Source: an uncultured Actinomycetes bacterium
Lineage (GTDB): Bacteria; Actinomycetota; Acidimicrobiia; Acidimicrobiales; Microtrichaceae
Length of the DNA: 49,707 nt
NCBI GenBank assembly: GCA_903925745.1
Contig: CAIYGQ010000028.1
Location: 1-49,707 of the forward strand
Reading direction: 5' to 3'
Part shown: piece after piece, positions 41,931 to 49,707 of the stretch
Numbering within the stretch: the first letter of the stretch is position 1
How the letters are laid out: every line of letters begins with the position of its first letter
Made by a program: the position numbers and the translations under genes
The notes under the pieces: generated by a model
Database searches by the model: none
Told to the model about the DNA's origin: nothing
Seen by the model: the letters and a program-made list of their open reading frames with translations, nothing else

Positions 41931-42935
41931 CTACACACTGGGAATTCGCCGGCGTCGGTCGATGGCCAGACAGACCCAGCCGATCGGCACCACCAGCCAG
42001 TGCGATCCGATCCGGAACACCACCGCCGTCGCGAGCGCCGTCGCGGTGTCGACGCCCGCTGCGGTCAGGCCGAGCACCAGGGTCGCCTCGACCTGGCCAG
42101 CCCCACCGGGCACGAGCGGGATCGCGCCCGCCAGCTGGCTGGTGCCGTAGGCGGCCAGGACCGCCTGCCAGGGCACGGTCCCGCCGACCGCCAGGATCGA
42201 GGCGATCAGCGTCACGAACTCGCCGGCCCAGCTCAAGGTCTGGAGCGTCCACACCGCGGCCCACCGACCGCCACCCGCCCGGATGTCGCCGAACCGGTCG
42301 ACGAACCCGGTCGCCACCGTCGCCGCCCCGTCGAGCGGCCGCCTGCGGATCCGCCGCCAGGTCCGCACGACTGCCAGGGTGGGCCCGTGCAGGATCCCGG
42401 GGCGCCGGGTGAGGGTGGCGAAACCGGCCAGGAGCGCGACGGCCAGCACTGCGGGGAGCACCACGACGGTGGAGCCCTGACCCAGGACGGCGAACCCGAC
42501 CAGGGTGGCGGCGACCAGGACGGCGGGCGCCACGATCCCCGAGGCGATGGTCACCCAGGTCGCTCCAGCGGCATCGGTGCCGGCGTCCCGGTAGCGCTGG
42601 ACCATGTAGGCGGTGGCGATCGCTCCGCCTCCGGGCACGGTGGCGGCGATGGCACCGCTGGCGAACGAGGCCGTGGTCGCCTCGCCCAGGCCCATGCGAC
42701 CGCCGGCCGCACCCAGCAGGACGACCCGCACACCGGCGAAGAGGACGATCGAGGCCACGCTCGTGGCCAGGCCCAGGGCCGTCCAGGCCGGATCGAGGGT
42801 GCGGATCTGGGTGAGCGCCTCGGCCACCTGGTCCCGTTCGGCGACGACGAAGGCGACCAGTCCGGCCGCGGCGAGCAGCCCGACGACCAGGTGCCAGCGG
42901 CCGCCTCGACGCCGGGGCGCTCCGGTTGGATCCAC
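41931..42935 (-). CDS. Lysylphosphatidylglycerol-synthase-like TM protein (UPF0104 family)
   Basis: The 334-aa protein has eight or so membrane helices and the family motifs SFASGAIAATVPGGGAIATAYM and QLAGAIPLVPGGAGQVEATL. The family includes the membrane half of MprF and AglD-like flippases; stand-alone members are thought to move lipids or lipid-linked sugars. No synthase domain is attached. The GTG at 42935 follows GGAACGGGGT. The LytR_C gene is divergent. Confidence 0.8.
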   Translation of the reverse strand: MDPTGAPRRRGGRWHLVVGLLAAAGLVAFVVAERDQVAEALTQIRTLDPAWTALGLATSVASIVLFAGVRVVLLGAAGGRMGLGEATTASFASGAIAATVPGGGAIATAYMVQRYRDAGTDAAGATWVTIASGIVAPAVLVAATLVGFAVLGQGSTVVVLPAVLAVALLAGFATLTRRPGILHGPTLAVVRTWRRIRRRPLDGAATVATGFVDRFGDIRAGGGRWAAVWTLQTLSWAGEFVTLIASILAVGGTVPWQAVLAAYGTSQLAGAIPLVPGGAGQVEATLVLGLTAAGVDTATALATAVVFRIGSHWLVVPIGWVCLAIDRRRRIPSV

Positions 42936-43081
42936 ACCCCGTTCCTACTCGTCTCCTGCTCCTCCGGTCCGGCTCCCCGTCGGTCCGGCCCGGAATGCGC
43001 CCACGGATGGTGGTGGTCACCGCCCACTCCTGGTGACGTCGACCTGTCGTCGGGCCGGGTCGACGGCTAGTGTCTCCGGCC

Positions 43082-43891
43082 ATGGCCACGACCGATCGAC
43101 CCCGCACCCCGACGCGCTCGGGGTCGCCCAATGGACCTGATCCCGCGGCGCGGGGCCTCATCCTCGTCGGGGTCGGTGTCGTCCTGGGCCTGATCCTCCT
43201 GCTGCGCGCCGGTGGCGTCGGATTCCAGTCCGGGGTCGGTCCCGTCGACATCGCCACCGACGACTCGACCACCACGACGACGGCCCCGACGACGACCGTG
43301 CCGACGACCGACCGGGCGCCGCAGCAGGTGAAGGTGGTCGTCGCCAACGGGTCCGAGGTGACCGGGCTGGCCGGCAAGGCCGGACAGTTCCTGGCCCAGC
43401 AGGGCTACACGAACTCCGTTGCGACCGACTCGACCGCCCAGGTCTCGGTGACGACCGTGTACTACTCGCCCGGCTTCGAGGCCAGCGCCAAGGCGCTCGC
43501 CCGGTTGCTCGGGCTGAACGCCTCGCAGGTCCAGGAATTGCCGGCGGGCGCCGAGTTGGCCGACAACCAGCCCACCGACCTCGGGGTGCTCGTCGTGGCC
43601 GGCCCGGAGATCGCGACCATCGTCGGTGCCGGTTCGAGCGGCACCGGATCCAGCGGTTCCGGCTCCAGTGGTTCCGGGAGCTCCGGCACCGGTTCGAGCG
43701 GTTCGGGCTCGAGCGGTTCGGGTTCGGGCAGCTCGGGTTCGGGAAGTTCGGGATCGAGTGGTTCCGGGTCGAGTGGTTCGGGGTCGAGCGGCTCGGGGTC
43801 GAGCGGCTCGGGTTCGGGAAGTTCGGGGTCGAGCGGCTCGGGTTCCGGCAGCTCCGGCTCGAGCGGTTCCAGCTCGAGCGGCTCCAACTGA
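43082..43891 (+). CDS. LytR C-terminal-domain membrane protein with Gly-Ser tail
   Basis: The 269-aa protein has one membrane helix (LILVGVGVVLGLILLL), a Thr-rich stretch and a LytR_C domain (QQVKVVVANGSEVTGLAGKAG, FLAQQGY, VYYSPGFEASAKALARLLG, VLVVAGPE). It then has about 80 residues of almost pure Gly and Ser (43632-43890). LytR_C domains accompany LCP-type enzymes that attach glycopolymers to peptidoglycan and here stand without the LCP part. The tail is encoded by imperfect GGxTCx-type repeats. ATG at 43082 is preferred to GTG at 43070; neither has a strong ribosome binding site. OtsB follows after 30 bp. Confidence 0.8.
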   Translation: MATTDRPRTPTRSGSPNGPDPAARGLILVGVGVVLGLILLLRAGGVGFQSGVGPVDIATDDSTTTTTAPTTTVPTTDRAPQQVKVVVANGSEVTGLAGKAGQFLAQQGYTNSVATDSTAQVSVTTVYYSPGFEASAKALARLLGLNASQVQELPAGAELADNQPTDLGVLVVAGPEIATIVGAGSSGTGSSGSGSSGSGSSGTGSSGSGSSGSGSGSSGSGSSGSSGSGSSGSGSSGSGSSGSGSGSSGSSGSGSGSSGSSGSSSSGSN

Positions 43892-43921
43892 GTCGGCGCG
43901 TCCCCGGTCCCGGCCTGATCC

Positions 43922-44689
43922 GTGGACCTCTCCGACTTCCTCGACCGGCTCGGCTCCCACCGACGTGCGTCCCTGGTCGCCCTCGACTTCGACGGCACCC
44001 TGGCCGAGATCGTCGACGACCCGGGATCGGCGCGCCCGGTGGCTGGCGTGACGGAGCTGCTCGAGCGACTGGCCGGTCAGCTCGGAGAGGTGGCGGTGGT
44101 CTCGGGTCGGCCGGTCGGCTTCCTCTCGGACCGGTTCGTCGACTGTCCGTCCGTCACGCTCGTCGGCCTCTACGGCCTGGAGCTGTGCCGGGCCGGTCAG
44201 CTCGAGGAGCACCCGGACACCGCTCGGTGGCGAGTGGCGGTGCAGGAGTCGGTCCGGGACCTGTCGGACCGCCTGCCCGACGGTGCGGCGGTCGAGGACA
44301 AGGGCGCGTCCCTCACCGTCCACTACCGGGCCGCGCCGACGCAGGCCGACCGGGTCACGGCCGCCGCCCGCGAGGTGGCGACCGGAACCGGACTGGAACT
44401 CCGCCACGCCAAGATGAGCATCGAGCTCCACCCCCCGGTCCGGGTCGACAAGGGCACCGTCCTCGCCGACCTCTCGGAGCGGCACGGTGGACCGGTGTGC
44501 TTCATCGGTGACGACCTGGGTGACCTGCGGGCCTTCGACGCGCTCGACGAACTGGAGGCGCTCGGGCGACCGACGCTCCGGGTGGCGGTCTCGGGTGCCG
44601 AGACGCCGCCGGCGCTGCTGGAGCGGGCCGACGAGGTGGTCGACGGCCCGAACGGTGCGGTCGGTCTGTTGTCCCGGTTCGAGGACTGA
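43922..44689 (+). CDS. otsB: Trehalose-6-phosphate phosphatase
   Basis: The 255-aa HAD-family enzyme removes phosphate from trehalose 6-phosphate. Motif I is DFDGTLAEIVDDP (two catalytic Asp), motif II VVSGRP, motif III has the Lys in RVDKGT, and motif IV is GDDLGD. VEDKGASLTVHYR is also typical of OtsB. It faces the otsA gene tail to tail with 27 bp between. GTG at 43922 is the start. Confidence 0.93.
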   Translation: MDLSDFLDRLGSHRRASLVALDFDGTLAEIVDDPGSARPVAGVTELLERLAGQLGEVAVVSGRPVGFLSDRFVDCPSVTLVGLYGLELCRAGQLEEHPDTARWRVAVQESVRDLSDRLPDGAAVEDKGASLTVHYRAAPTQADRVTAAAREVATGTGLELRHAKMSIELHPPVRVDKGTVLADLSERHGGPVCFIGDDLGDLRAFDALDELEALGRPTLRVAVSGAETPPALLERADEVVDGPNGAVGLLSRFED

Positions 44690-44716
44690 GCGGAACCGAG
44701 CGGATCCGCCGGGACC

Positions 44717-46102
44717 TCAGCCGGCGGCGGCCAACTGGTCGGCCAGCCAGTCGGCCGGGGTGCGGGCCTCGGCGTCGCGTCGCAGCATCGCCGCACGGGC
44801 CGCCCGGTCCCCCGGTGGTCGGTCCAGCGCCGCGCCGATCGCGGCGCTGGTGGCGACCAGGTCGAAGGGGTGCACCTCGTCGGCGGGACCGACGAGTTCC
44901 TCCCACACACCGGCCTCGGTCGACAGGACCAGCTGGCCGTCGTGTTCGTTGACCGCCGGACCCTCCTTGGCGACCAGGTTCAGGCCGTCCCTGACCGGGT
45001 TGACGACCAGCACGTCGTAGCGACGGAACGTGGCGACCGACGCGGCGAAGTCGTCGACGTCGAACAGGTGGATCGGTGTCCACTCCGGTGTGCCCCAGCG
45101 TTGGTTGACCCGCTCCACCGTCGCGACGACCTCGTCGTGGTAGGCGCGGTAGGCGGGGACCCCCAGGCGGGACGGGTAGCAGTGGGCGATGAACACGACG
45201 CGGTCGCGCAGGTCGGGCCGGTGCTCCAACAGGTGGTCGTAGGCGAGGAACCCCCGGACGACGTTCTTCGACAGCTCCATGCGGTCGACTCGTGCCACGA
45301 CCAGACGATCACCGACCAGGGCGTCCAACTCGGCGAGCGCGGCGTCGCACTCCGGGGAGTGGGCGACCCGGCGCAGATCGTCCAGGTCACTGCTCAATGA
45401 CGATGCGAAGACCCGCTGGTCGCCGGGGACGCCGCGGTCCTCCTGGCAGCGCCGGTAGTTGAGCGCCCAGCGTGGCGTGTGGAACCCGCAGGCCGTGTGG
45501 GCGGCCAGTCCGCCGAGGAGCTCGGCCCGGGCGCCGGGTTCGAGGAGCCGGATCCCGTCGGGCCCGGCGAAGGGCGTGTGGTGGAAGTGGACGGTCCGCA
45601 GGTCGGGTCGCTCCACGGCGACCAACGGCGCGAGCAGGGTGAGGTGGTAGTCCTGCACCAGCACGACCGCTCCCTCGGGGCTGTGCTCGCAGACGGCGTG
45701 CGCGAACGCGGTGTTGACCGCCCGGTAGGACGCCCACGCCCGGTGCCAGTCATCGTCGTAGACGGGACTGTGCGTGGAGTCGAACAACCCGTGGTGGACG
45801 AACCACAGGTAGCTGTTGGCGACCACGTCGTAGTAACGGTCCAGCTGGTCGGGGGCGATCGGCAGCAGCCGGACCGGTTCGGAGCGGGTTCCCGACTCCT
45901 GTTCGGCGGCAGCCTGCCGGTCGGCCTCGGAGAGCGCGGCGGCGATCCAGGTCGCTCCACCGGAGTCGAGCAGCGGCCGCAGCCCACTGATCAGGCCGCC
46001 GCCACCCCGGACGGCCACGAGTCGGTCTCCCTCGTGTCGGTACGACACCGGTCCGCGGTTGGAGGCGATGACGACGGGGGTGTCGCCGGGCGGGAGGTCC
46101 AT
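44717..46102 (-). CDS. otsA: Trehalose-6-phosphate synthase
   Basis: The 461-aa GT20 enzyme joins a nucleotide-activated glucose and glucose 6-phosphate. Motifs are IASNRGPVSYR and GGLISGLRPLL at the N-terminus, VQDYHLTLLAPLV, VHFHHTPFAG, RVDRMELSKNVVRGFLAYD (donor-binding R and K) and NPVRDGLNLVAKEGP. With OtsB it gives trehalose. ATG at 46102 starts at the SNRGP domain; the frame is open upstream but that part does not match the family. The gene is divergent from glycerate kinase. Confidence 0.93.
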   Translation of the reverse strand: MDLPPGDTPVVIASNRGPVSYRHEGDRLVAVRGGGGLISGLRPLLDSGGATWIAAALSEADRQAAAEQESGTRSEPVRLLPIAPDQLDRYYDVVANSYLWFVHHGLFDSTHSPVYDDDWHRAWASYRAVNTAFAHAVCEHSPEGAVVLVQDYHLTLLAPLVAVERPDLRTVHFHHTPFAGPDGIRLLEPGARAELLGGLAAHTACGFHTPRWALNYRRCQEDRGVPGDQRVFASSLSSDLDDLRRVAHSPECDAALAELDALVGDRLVVARVDRMELSKNVVRGFLAYDHLLEHRPDLRDRVVFIAHCYPSRLGVPAYRAYHDEVVATVERVNQRWGTPEWTPIHLFDVDDFAASVATFRRYDVLVVNPVRDGLNLVAKEGPAVNEHDGQLVLSTEAGVWEELVGPADEVHPFDLVATSAAIGAALDRPPGDRAARAAMLRRDAEARTPADWLADQLAAAG

Positions 46103-46210
46103 CCGTGACGAGCCTAGGCCCGGAGTCGCCGGGCCCCGACGTGGCGGGGGTCGCGGCCCACGGTCTCCGCCCGGGCCGCTCGGGCTCCGGGGCGGCCCTA
46201 CGCTGATGCG

Positions 46211-47218
46211 GTGCGCGTCGTCGTCGCTCCCGACAAGTTCCGCGGGACGCTCGACGCCCGGGCGGCGGCCGCCGCGCTCGCGGCGCCGTTCCGCGCCGCC
46301 GGTCACGACGTCGTCGAGGTCCCCATGGCGGACGGCGGCGAGGGCACGCTCGACGTGCTGGGCGGCGCCAACCGTTCGACGGTCGTGTCCGACCCGCTCG
46401 GCGATCCCGTCACCGCCGGGTGGCGGTGCTCGTCCCGGCGGGCCGTGATCGAGATGGCCCGGGCGTCGGGCCTGGCCCTGGTCGAGGACCGCCTGGACCC
46501 CGTCGCCGCGTCGACCCACGGCACCGGTGAGCTCATCGCCGCGGCCCTCGAGTCGGGATCCCGTGAGGTGCTGGTGTGCCTGGGTGGCTCGGCGACGACC
46601 GACGGAGGCCTGGGCGCGCTGCGGGCGCTGCACCCGGTGGCACGCCTGCGCGGGATCCGCCTGCGCGTCGCGTGCGACGTGACCACCGGGTTCGTGGACG
46701 CGGCCCGGGTGTTCGCGCCGCAGAAGGGGGCGACGCCGGCGCAGGTCGAGCTCCTGACACGGCGCCTGGAGGCGCTCGTCGAGGTGTACCGGGACGACTA
46801 CGGGGTGGACGTCACCGAACTCGAGGGCGCCGGCGCCGCCGGAGGCCTGGCCGGTGGACTGGCGTGTGTGGGGGCCGAGCTCATCCCGGGTGTCGAGTTG
46901 GTGGCCGACGCCCTCGCCCTGGCCGATGCGATGGAGGATGCCGACCTGGTCGTGACCGGCGAGGGCCACCTGGACGAGGAGTCGTTCCGGGGGAAGGTGG
47001 TCGGTGGCGTGGCCGAACTGGCCGCGGAGTCCGGTGTGCGGTGTGTGGCCGTCGTCGGCGATGCCGACGAGGTCGACGCTCCGATCCCGGTCGTGTCGCT
47101 CGCCGCGCGGTTCGGGGTCGACCGGGCGGTCGCCGACGCCGCGGGTTGCCTGGAGGAGGTCGGGTCCGGACTGGTCGCGGATCCGGGGTTCGTCATGGAC
47201 GACGTGGAGGTCGACTGA
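46211..47218 (+). CDS. glxK: Glycerate kinase (GarK/GlxK family)
   Basis: The 335-aa enzyme phosphorylates D-glycerate, usually to 2-phosphoglycerate in this family. Recognisable parts are VVVAPDKFRGTLDA, PMADGGEGTLDVL, CLGGSATTDGGLGAL, ACDVTTGFVDAARVFAPQKGA and VVTGEGHLDEES. GTG at 46211 opens the domain without a leader. The next gene begins one base after its stop, indicating one operon. Being next to a FolP2-like gene and GpgS, it may recycle glycerate freed from glucosylglycerate; this is inferred. Confidence 0.88.
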   Translation: MRVVVAPDKFRGTLDARAAAAALAAPFRAAGHDVVEVPMADGGEGTLDVLGGANRSTVVSDPLGDPVTAGWRCSSRRAVIEMARASGLALVEDRLDPVAASTHGTGELIAAALESGSREVLVCLGGSATTDGGLGALRALHPVARLRGIRLRVACDVTTGFVDAARVFAPQKGATPAQVELLTRRLEALVEVYRDDYGVDVTELEGAGAAGGLAGGLACVGAELIPGVELVADALALADAMEDADLVVTGEGHLDEESFRGKVVGGVAELAAESGVRCVAVVGDADEVDAPIPVVSLAARFGVDRAVADAAGCLEEVGSGLVADPGFVMDDVEVD

Positions 47219-47219
47219 G

Positions 47220-48110
47220 GTGGATCCGGAAGAGCCGTCGAGCGTCATCGGTGTGGTGCCCATGCCCCGGCTCATGGCGGTGCTCAACGCCTCACCGGAG
47301 TCGTTCTCGGGTGGTGTCGTCGACCACGACACGGTGCTGGAGGTCGCGCGGGATCACGTCCGCGGCGGTGCCTCGATCCTGGACGTCGGTGGACAGTCGC
47401 TGCGGACCGATCAGGCCGAGCTGCCCGTAGAGGTCGAACTCGAGCGGTCGGTCCCGTTGCTCCGTGCGTGCCGGGAGGCGTTCGGCTCCGACGGCCCCGA
47501 CCTGTCGGTCGACACCTACCGGGCGCCCGTGGCCGCGGCGGCCGTCGAGGCCGGGGCGACGATCGTCAACGATCCGTCCGGACTCCGCGACCCCGATGTC
47601 GTGTCGGTGGTGCGAGACACCGGTGTGCAGGTGGTGGTGACCTACAACCGGGCCCGGCCGAAGGTGCGGCTCAGCGCCGAGGAGCTGGTCGAGGACCCGG
47701 TGGCCGACGGGGTGGCCTCGTTGCGGGAGCGGATCGGGCGGCTCGTCGACGCCGGCGTGTCCGAGTCGCAGATCCTGGTCGACCCCGGACCGGACCTGGG
47801 CAAGTCGCCCGCGCAGACGGTCGCGGTGCTCCGTTCGCTGGAGGCCTTCCGGACGTTCGGTCGACCGCTGCTGCTCGCCCTGTCGCGCAAGGACGTGATC
47901 GGAGCGACCCTGCAGCGTCCCCCGGAGGAGCGGGCGGCGGGTCTGGACGGTGTGCTGGCGTCGCTCGACCTGCGGACCGACGACGTCGTCCGGGTCCACG
48001 AGCCGGCCACCGTCCGGGACTTCTACGTCATGCGGGCCGTCGTCGCCGGGGACGTCGAGGTGCCAGCGGACCTGACGCTCCCGGTGCACCTGCGGCATCG
48101 CCGGACCTGA
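47220..48110 (+). CDS. FolP2-like divergent dihydropteroate synthase family protein
   Basis: The 296-aa protein has the DHPS barrel: MAVLNASPESFSGGVV, ASILDVGGQS, LSVDTYRAPVAAAAVEAGA, TIVNDPSGLRD, LVDPGPDLGKSPAQT and ALSRKDVIG. Several substrate motifs are altered: (E/Q)STRPG reads QSLRTD, MHMRGTP reads TYNRARP, and RKSFIG reads RKDVIG. It thus resembles the second, non-folate DHPS homologue (FolP2) of mycobacteria, which lies next to gpgS as this gene does. It may not make dihydropteroate. GTG at 47220 has GGAGG upstream in the end of the glycerate kinase gene. Confidence 0.8.
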   Translation: MDPEEPSSVIGVVPMPRLMAVLNASPESFSGGVVDHDTVLEVARDHVRGGASILDVGGQSLRTDQAELPVEVELERSVPLLRACREAFGSDGPDLSVDTYRAPVAAAAVEAGATIVNDPSGLRDPDVVSVVRDTGVQVVVTYNRARPKVRLSAEELVEDPVADGVASLRERIGRLVDAGVSESQILVDPGPDLGKSPAQTVAVLRSLEAFRTFGRPLLLALSRKDVIGATLQRPPEERAAGLDGVLASLDLRTDDVVRVHEPATVRDFYVMRAVVAGDVEVPADLTLPVHLRHRRT

Positions 48111-48133
48111 GTCCGGGCCGGCGCCGGGCTCAG
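48107..48133. terminator. Hairpin containing both stop codons of convergent genes
   Basis: A 10-bp stem with one G-T pair (48107-48116 with 48124-48133) takes in the TGA of the FolP2-like gene in its left arm and the TGA of gpgS in its right arm. Confidence 0.55.
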
Positions 48134-48870
48134 CCGGTGTGCGGCGGCCGGAGCGTCGACGGGCCCGTGTCCACTCCGGCCCGCCGCAGGATCGCGCCCG
48201 CCACCACCCGGGCCATCGCCTCGAGGTCGGCGTCGGACTGTTCGCCGTGCAGCAGTCGCCCACAGTCGGGGTGCGCCACGGCGGAGCGCCCATGGAGCGC
48301 GACCACGTCCAGGAGCATCCCCACCTCGAGTCCGTAGTCGGGTTCGAACGCGAGTCGCATCAGCACCTCCCGGGGCGCGGCGACCTGACCGGAGAGCGGT
48401 TCGGTGACGTCGGCGAGTTCCGGGTGGAGGAGCGCGAGCATCGGTCGAGCGGTGAACTGGGACACCCGCCCGAACCGCCGGTGGCCACCGGCGTCGAGTC
48501 GGGTGATGTCGGCCTTCGACAGCGCCACACCGGGGTCGTCGAGCGGAGCGAGCAGGCGGGGGAGCAGGTCGTCGACGACGGTCAGGTCACCGTCGAGGAA
48601 CGCGACCCTCGAGCCGCTGGTGAGCGGCAGCGTCCGCCACAGCGCGTCCCCCTTGCCGAGCACCGGTCCGAGCTCCGGGTGCAACTCCGCGGGGCGCACG
48701 ACGTGGGCCCCGGCCTCGGCGGCGGCCTGTGCCGTGCCGTCGGTGGAGTCGCTGTCGGCGACGAGCACCTGCCCGGCGCCGGCGTCGAGCGCGTGCGCCA
48801 CCACCCCGGCGATCGTCTCCACCTCATTCCGGGTCGGGATCACGACGCTGAGGCCCTGCGGGTCGTTCAT
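48130..48870 (-). CDS. gpgS: Glucosyl-3-phosphoglycerate synthase
   Basis: The 246-aa GT-A enzyme moves glucose from a nucleotide sugar to 3-phosphoglycerate. Matches to GpgS are VVIPTRNEVETIAGVV, VLVADSDSTDGT, PVLGKGDALWRTL, VAFLDGDLT, VSQFTARPMLALLHPEL, EPLSGQVAAPREVL and DYGLEVGMLLDV. It is shorter than most GpgS proteins (about 300 aa) and lacks part of the usual loop between the DxD motif and the acceptor site. The product feeds glucosylglycerate or methylglucose polysaccharide. ATG at 48870 has no strong ribosome binding site; the frame is open to 48981. Confidence 0.88.
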   Translation of the reverse strand: MNDPQGLSVVIPTRNEVETIAGVVAHALDAGAGQVLVADSDSTDGTAQAAAEAGAHVVRPAELHPELGPVLGKGDALWRTLPLTSGSRVAFLDGDLTVVDDLLPRLLAPLDDPGVALSKADITRLDAGGHRRFGRVSQFTARPMLALLHPELADVTEPLSGQVAAPREVLMRLAFEPDYGLEVGMLLDVVALHGRSAVAHPDCGRLLHGEQSDADLEAMARVVAGAILRRAGVDTGPSTLRPPHTG

Positions 48871-49013
48871 GCCAACAGCCTGCCCGGAATCGGTCCCGTC
48901 GGGACAGCGTTGTAGTGTCACGCCGCCGGTCCGCAGCGACCGGCGGGTGCCCGGCGGTGGTTCGCCGCCGGGAGTGCGCACCGGGCACGAAACCGGAACG
49001 GAACGGAGTCCCC

Positions 49014-49286
49014 ATGGTCACGATCAGGATCCCCACGACGCTCAGGACCCTCACCGCCGGTGAGTCGGAGGTCCAGGTGGAGGGTGCGACGGTCGCCGAG
49101 GCCCTCGACGCGCTGGAGGCCGCCCATCCCGGGTTCGCCGAGCGGCTCTTCGACGAGGACGGGAACCTGCGTCGGTTCGTGAACGTCTTCGTGGCCGACG
49201 ACGACGTCCGCTACCTGGACGGCACCGGGACGGTGGTCCCGGAGGGCGGCGAGATCTCGATCATCCCGGCGGTCGCGGGCGGTTAG
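49014..49286 (+). CDS. MoaD/ThiS-type sulfur carrier protein
   Basis: The 90-aa ubiquitin-like protein ends in AVAGG, the diglycine tail that is adenylated and loaded with sulfur. Core motifs are [10 protein letters not shown] at the start, [11 protein letters not shown] and [10 protein letters not shown] with [11 protein letters not shown]. The FVNVFV(A/N)xDDVR pattern is like that of CysO, which works with CysM in cysteine synthesis, more than molybdopterin MoaD. No activating enzyme is adjacent in the window. ATG at 49014 follows GGAG. Its stop codon lies in the left arm of the first CIRCE element. Confidence 0.85.
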   Translation: MVTIRIPTTLRTLTAGESEVQVEGATVAEALDALEAAHPGFAERLFDEDGNLRRFVNVFVADDDVRYLDGTGTVVPEGGEISIIPAVAGG

Positions 49287-49309
49287 CACTCTCGGCCATG
49301 GAGTGCTAA
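49283..49309 (+). promoter_or_regulatory. CIRCE operator (HrcA site) of groEL
   Basis: TTAGCACTC (49283-49291), nine bases, GAGTGCTAA (49301-49309) is a perfect match to the CIRCE consensus bound by the heat-shock repressor HrcA. Confidence 0.95.
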
Positions 49310-49312
49310 GTT
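49283..49312 (+). promoter_or_regulatory. Predicted groEL promoter overlapping CIRCE
   Basis: TTAGCA (49283-49288) and TAAGTT (49307-49312), 18 bp apart, could be the -35 and -10 boxes. HrcA bound at CIRCE would then block polymerase. The match is moderate. Confidence 0.4.
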
Positions 49313-49313
49313 G

Positions 49314-49340
49314 CTGGCACTCGCCGCGGCTGAGTGCCAG
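49314..49340 (+). promoter_or_regulatory. Second, variant CIRCE element
   Basis: CTGGCACTC (49314-49322), nine bases, GAGTGCCAG (49332-49340) keeps the GCACTC/GAGTGC core and 9-bp spacer but changes the outer three bases of each arm while retaining pairing. It lies five bases after the first CIRCE. Confidence 0.85.
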
Positions 49341-49355
49341 CCGGGTGGGACGTGA

Positions 49356-49707
<352 letters not shown>

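Noticed and set aside
49014-49286. groES before groEL
   Set aside because: The gene upstream is a ubiquitin-like sulfur carrier with a GG tail, not a 10-kDa chaperonin.

Overview
The window is high-GC, actinobacterial-type DNA (GC-rich codons, many GTG and one probable TTG start). The mix of genes points to an actinobacterium, perhaps of the Acidimicrobiia: repeat proteins with a PCRxxDTR motif, a wall protein with an LATTG sorting signal, a perfect CIRCE operator before groEL, and a FolP2-like/GpgS pair as in mycobacteria. This placement is an inference. About 34 protein genes, one tRNA-Thr(UGU) and a series of hairpin terminators can be supported.

Layout. 1-485 has no convincing gene but holds several strong stem-loops. 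486-1436 has a small unknown gene, an EVE-domain gene and tRNA-Thr, with features that could be the scar of an integrated element. 1530-3609 has acetolactate decarboxylase, a small lipoprotein and an SPFH/DUF4436 chimera. 3800-7462 is a large PKD/Gly-rich lipoprotein whose paralogue lies at 19417-21426. 7542-8947 has an SRPBCC-SnoaL protein and a DoxX protein. 8948-14832 holds a translationally coupled carbamoyltransferase, membrane SGNH protein and DUF5989 cassette beside a divergent gene of unknown function. 14932-17460 is a secreted PCR-repeat/RCC1 protein. 17599-19340 is an AbiE-like toxin-antitoxin pair behind a duplicated 21-bp element.

21682-31616 is rich in export functions: a large repeat lipoprotein, a degenerate ATPase-GNAT fusion, a GT61 glycosyltransferase, an endoglycoceramidase-like lipoprotein, and a coupled vanadium haloperoxidase and CRTAC1 lipoprotein pair. 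31874-41761 is regulatory and stress related: an ECF sigma/anti-sigma fusion, a P-type ATPase, a PCMT/erythromycin-esterase-like fusion coupled to a LuxR-type response regulator, Hsp20, an LAxTG wall protein with a sigma-region-2-only protein, and a complete FliA/WhiG-type sigma factor.

41931-48870 carries envelope and compatible-solute genes: a flippase-like membrane protein, a LytR_C protein, OtsB, OtsA, glycerate kinase, a divergent FolP-like protein and glucosyl-3-phosphoglycerate synthase. The window ends with a MoaD-like sulfur carrier whose stop codon lies inside the first of two CIRCE elements controlling groEL, which is cut by the window edge.

Seven predicted lipoproteins and several other exported proteins show a heavy investment in the cell surface. 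The likeliest under-described items are the carbamoyltransferase/SGNH/DUF5989 cassette with its neighbour, the paired Cys-bearing Gly-rich lipoproteins, the sigma-region-2-only protein, and the PCMT fusion with a mutated esterase active site.
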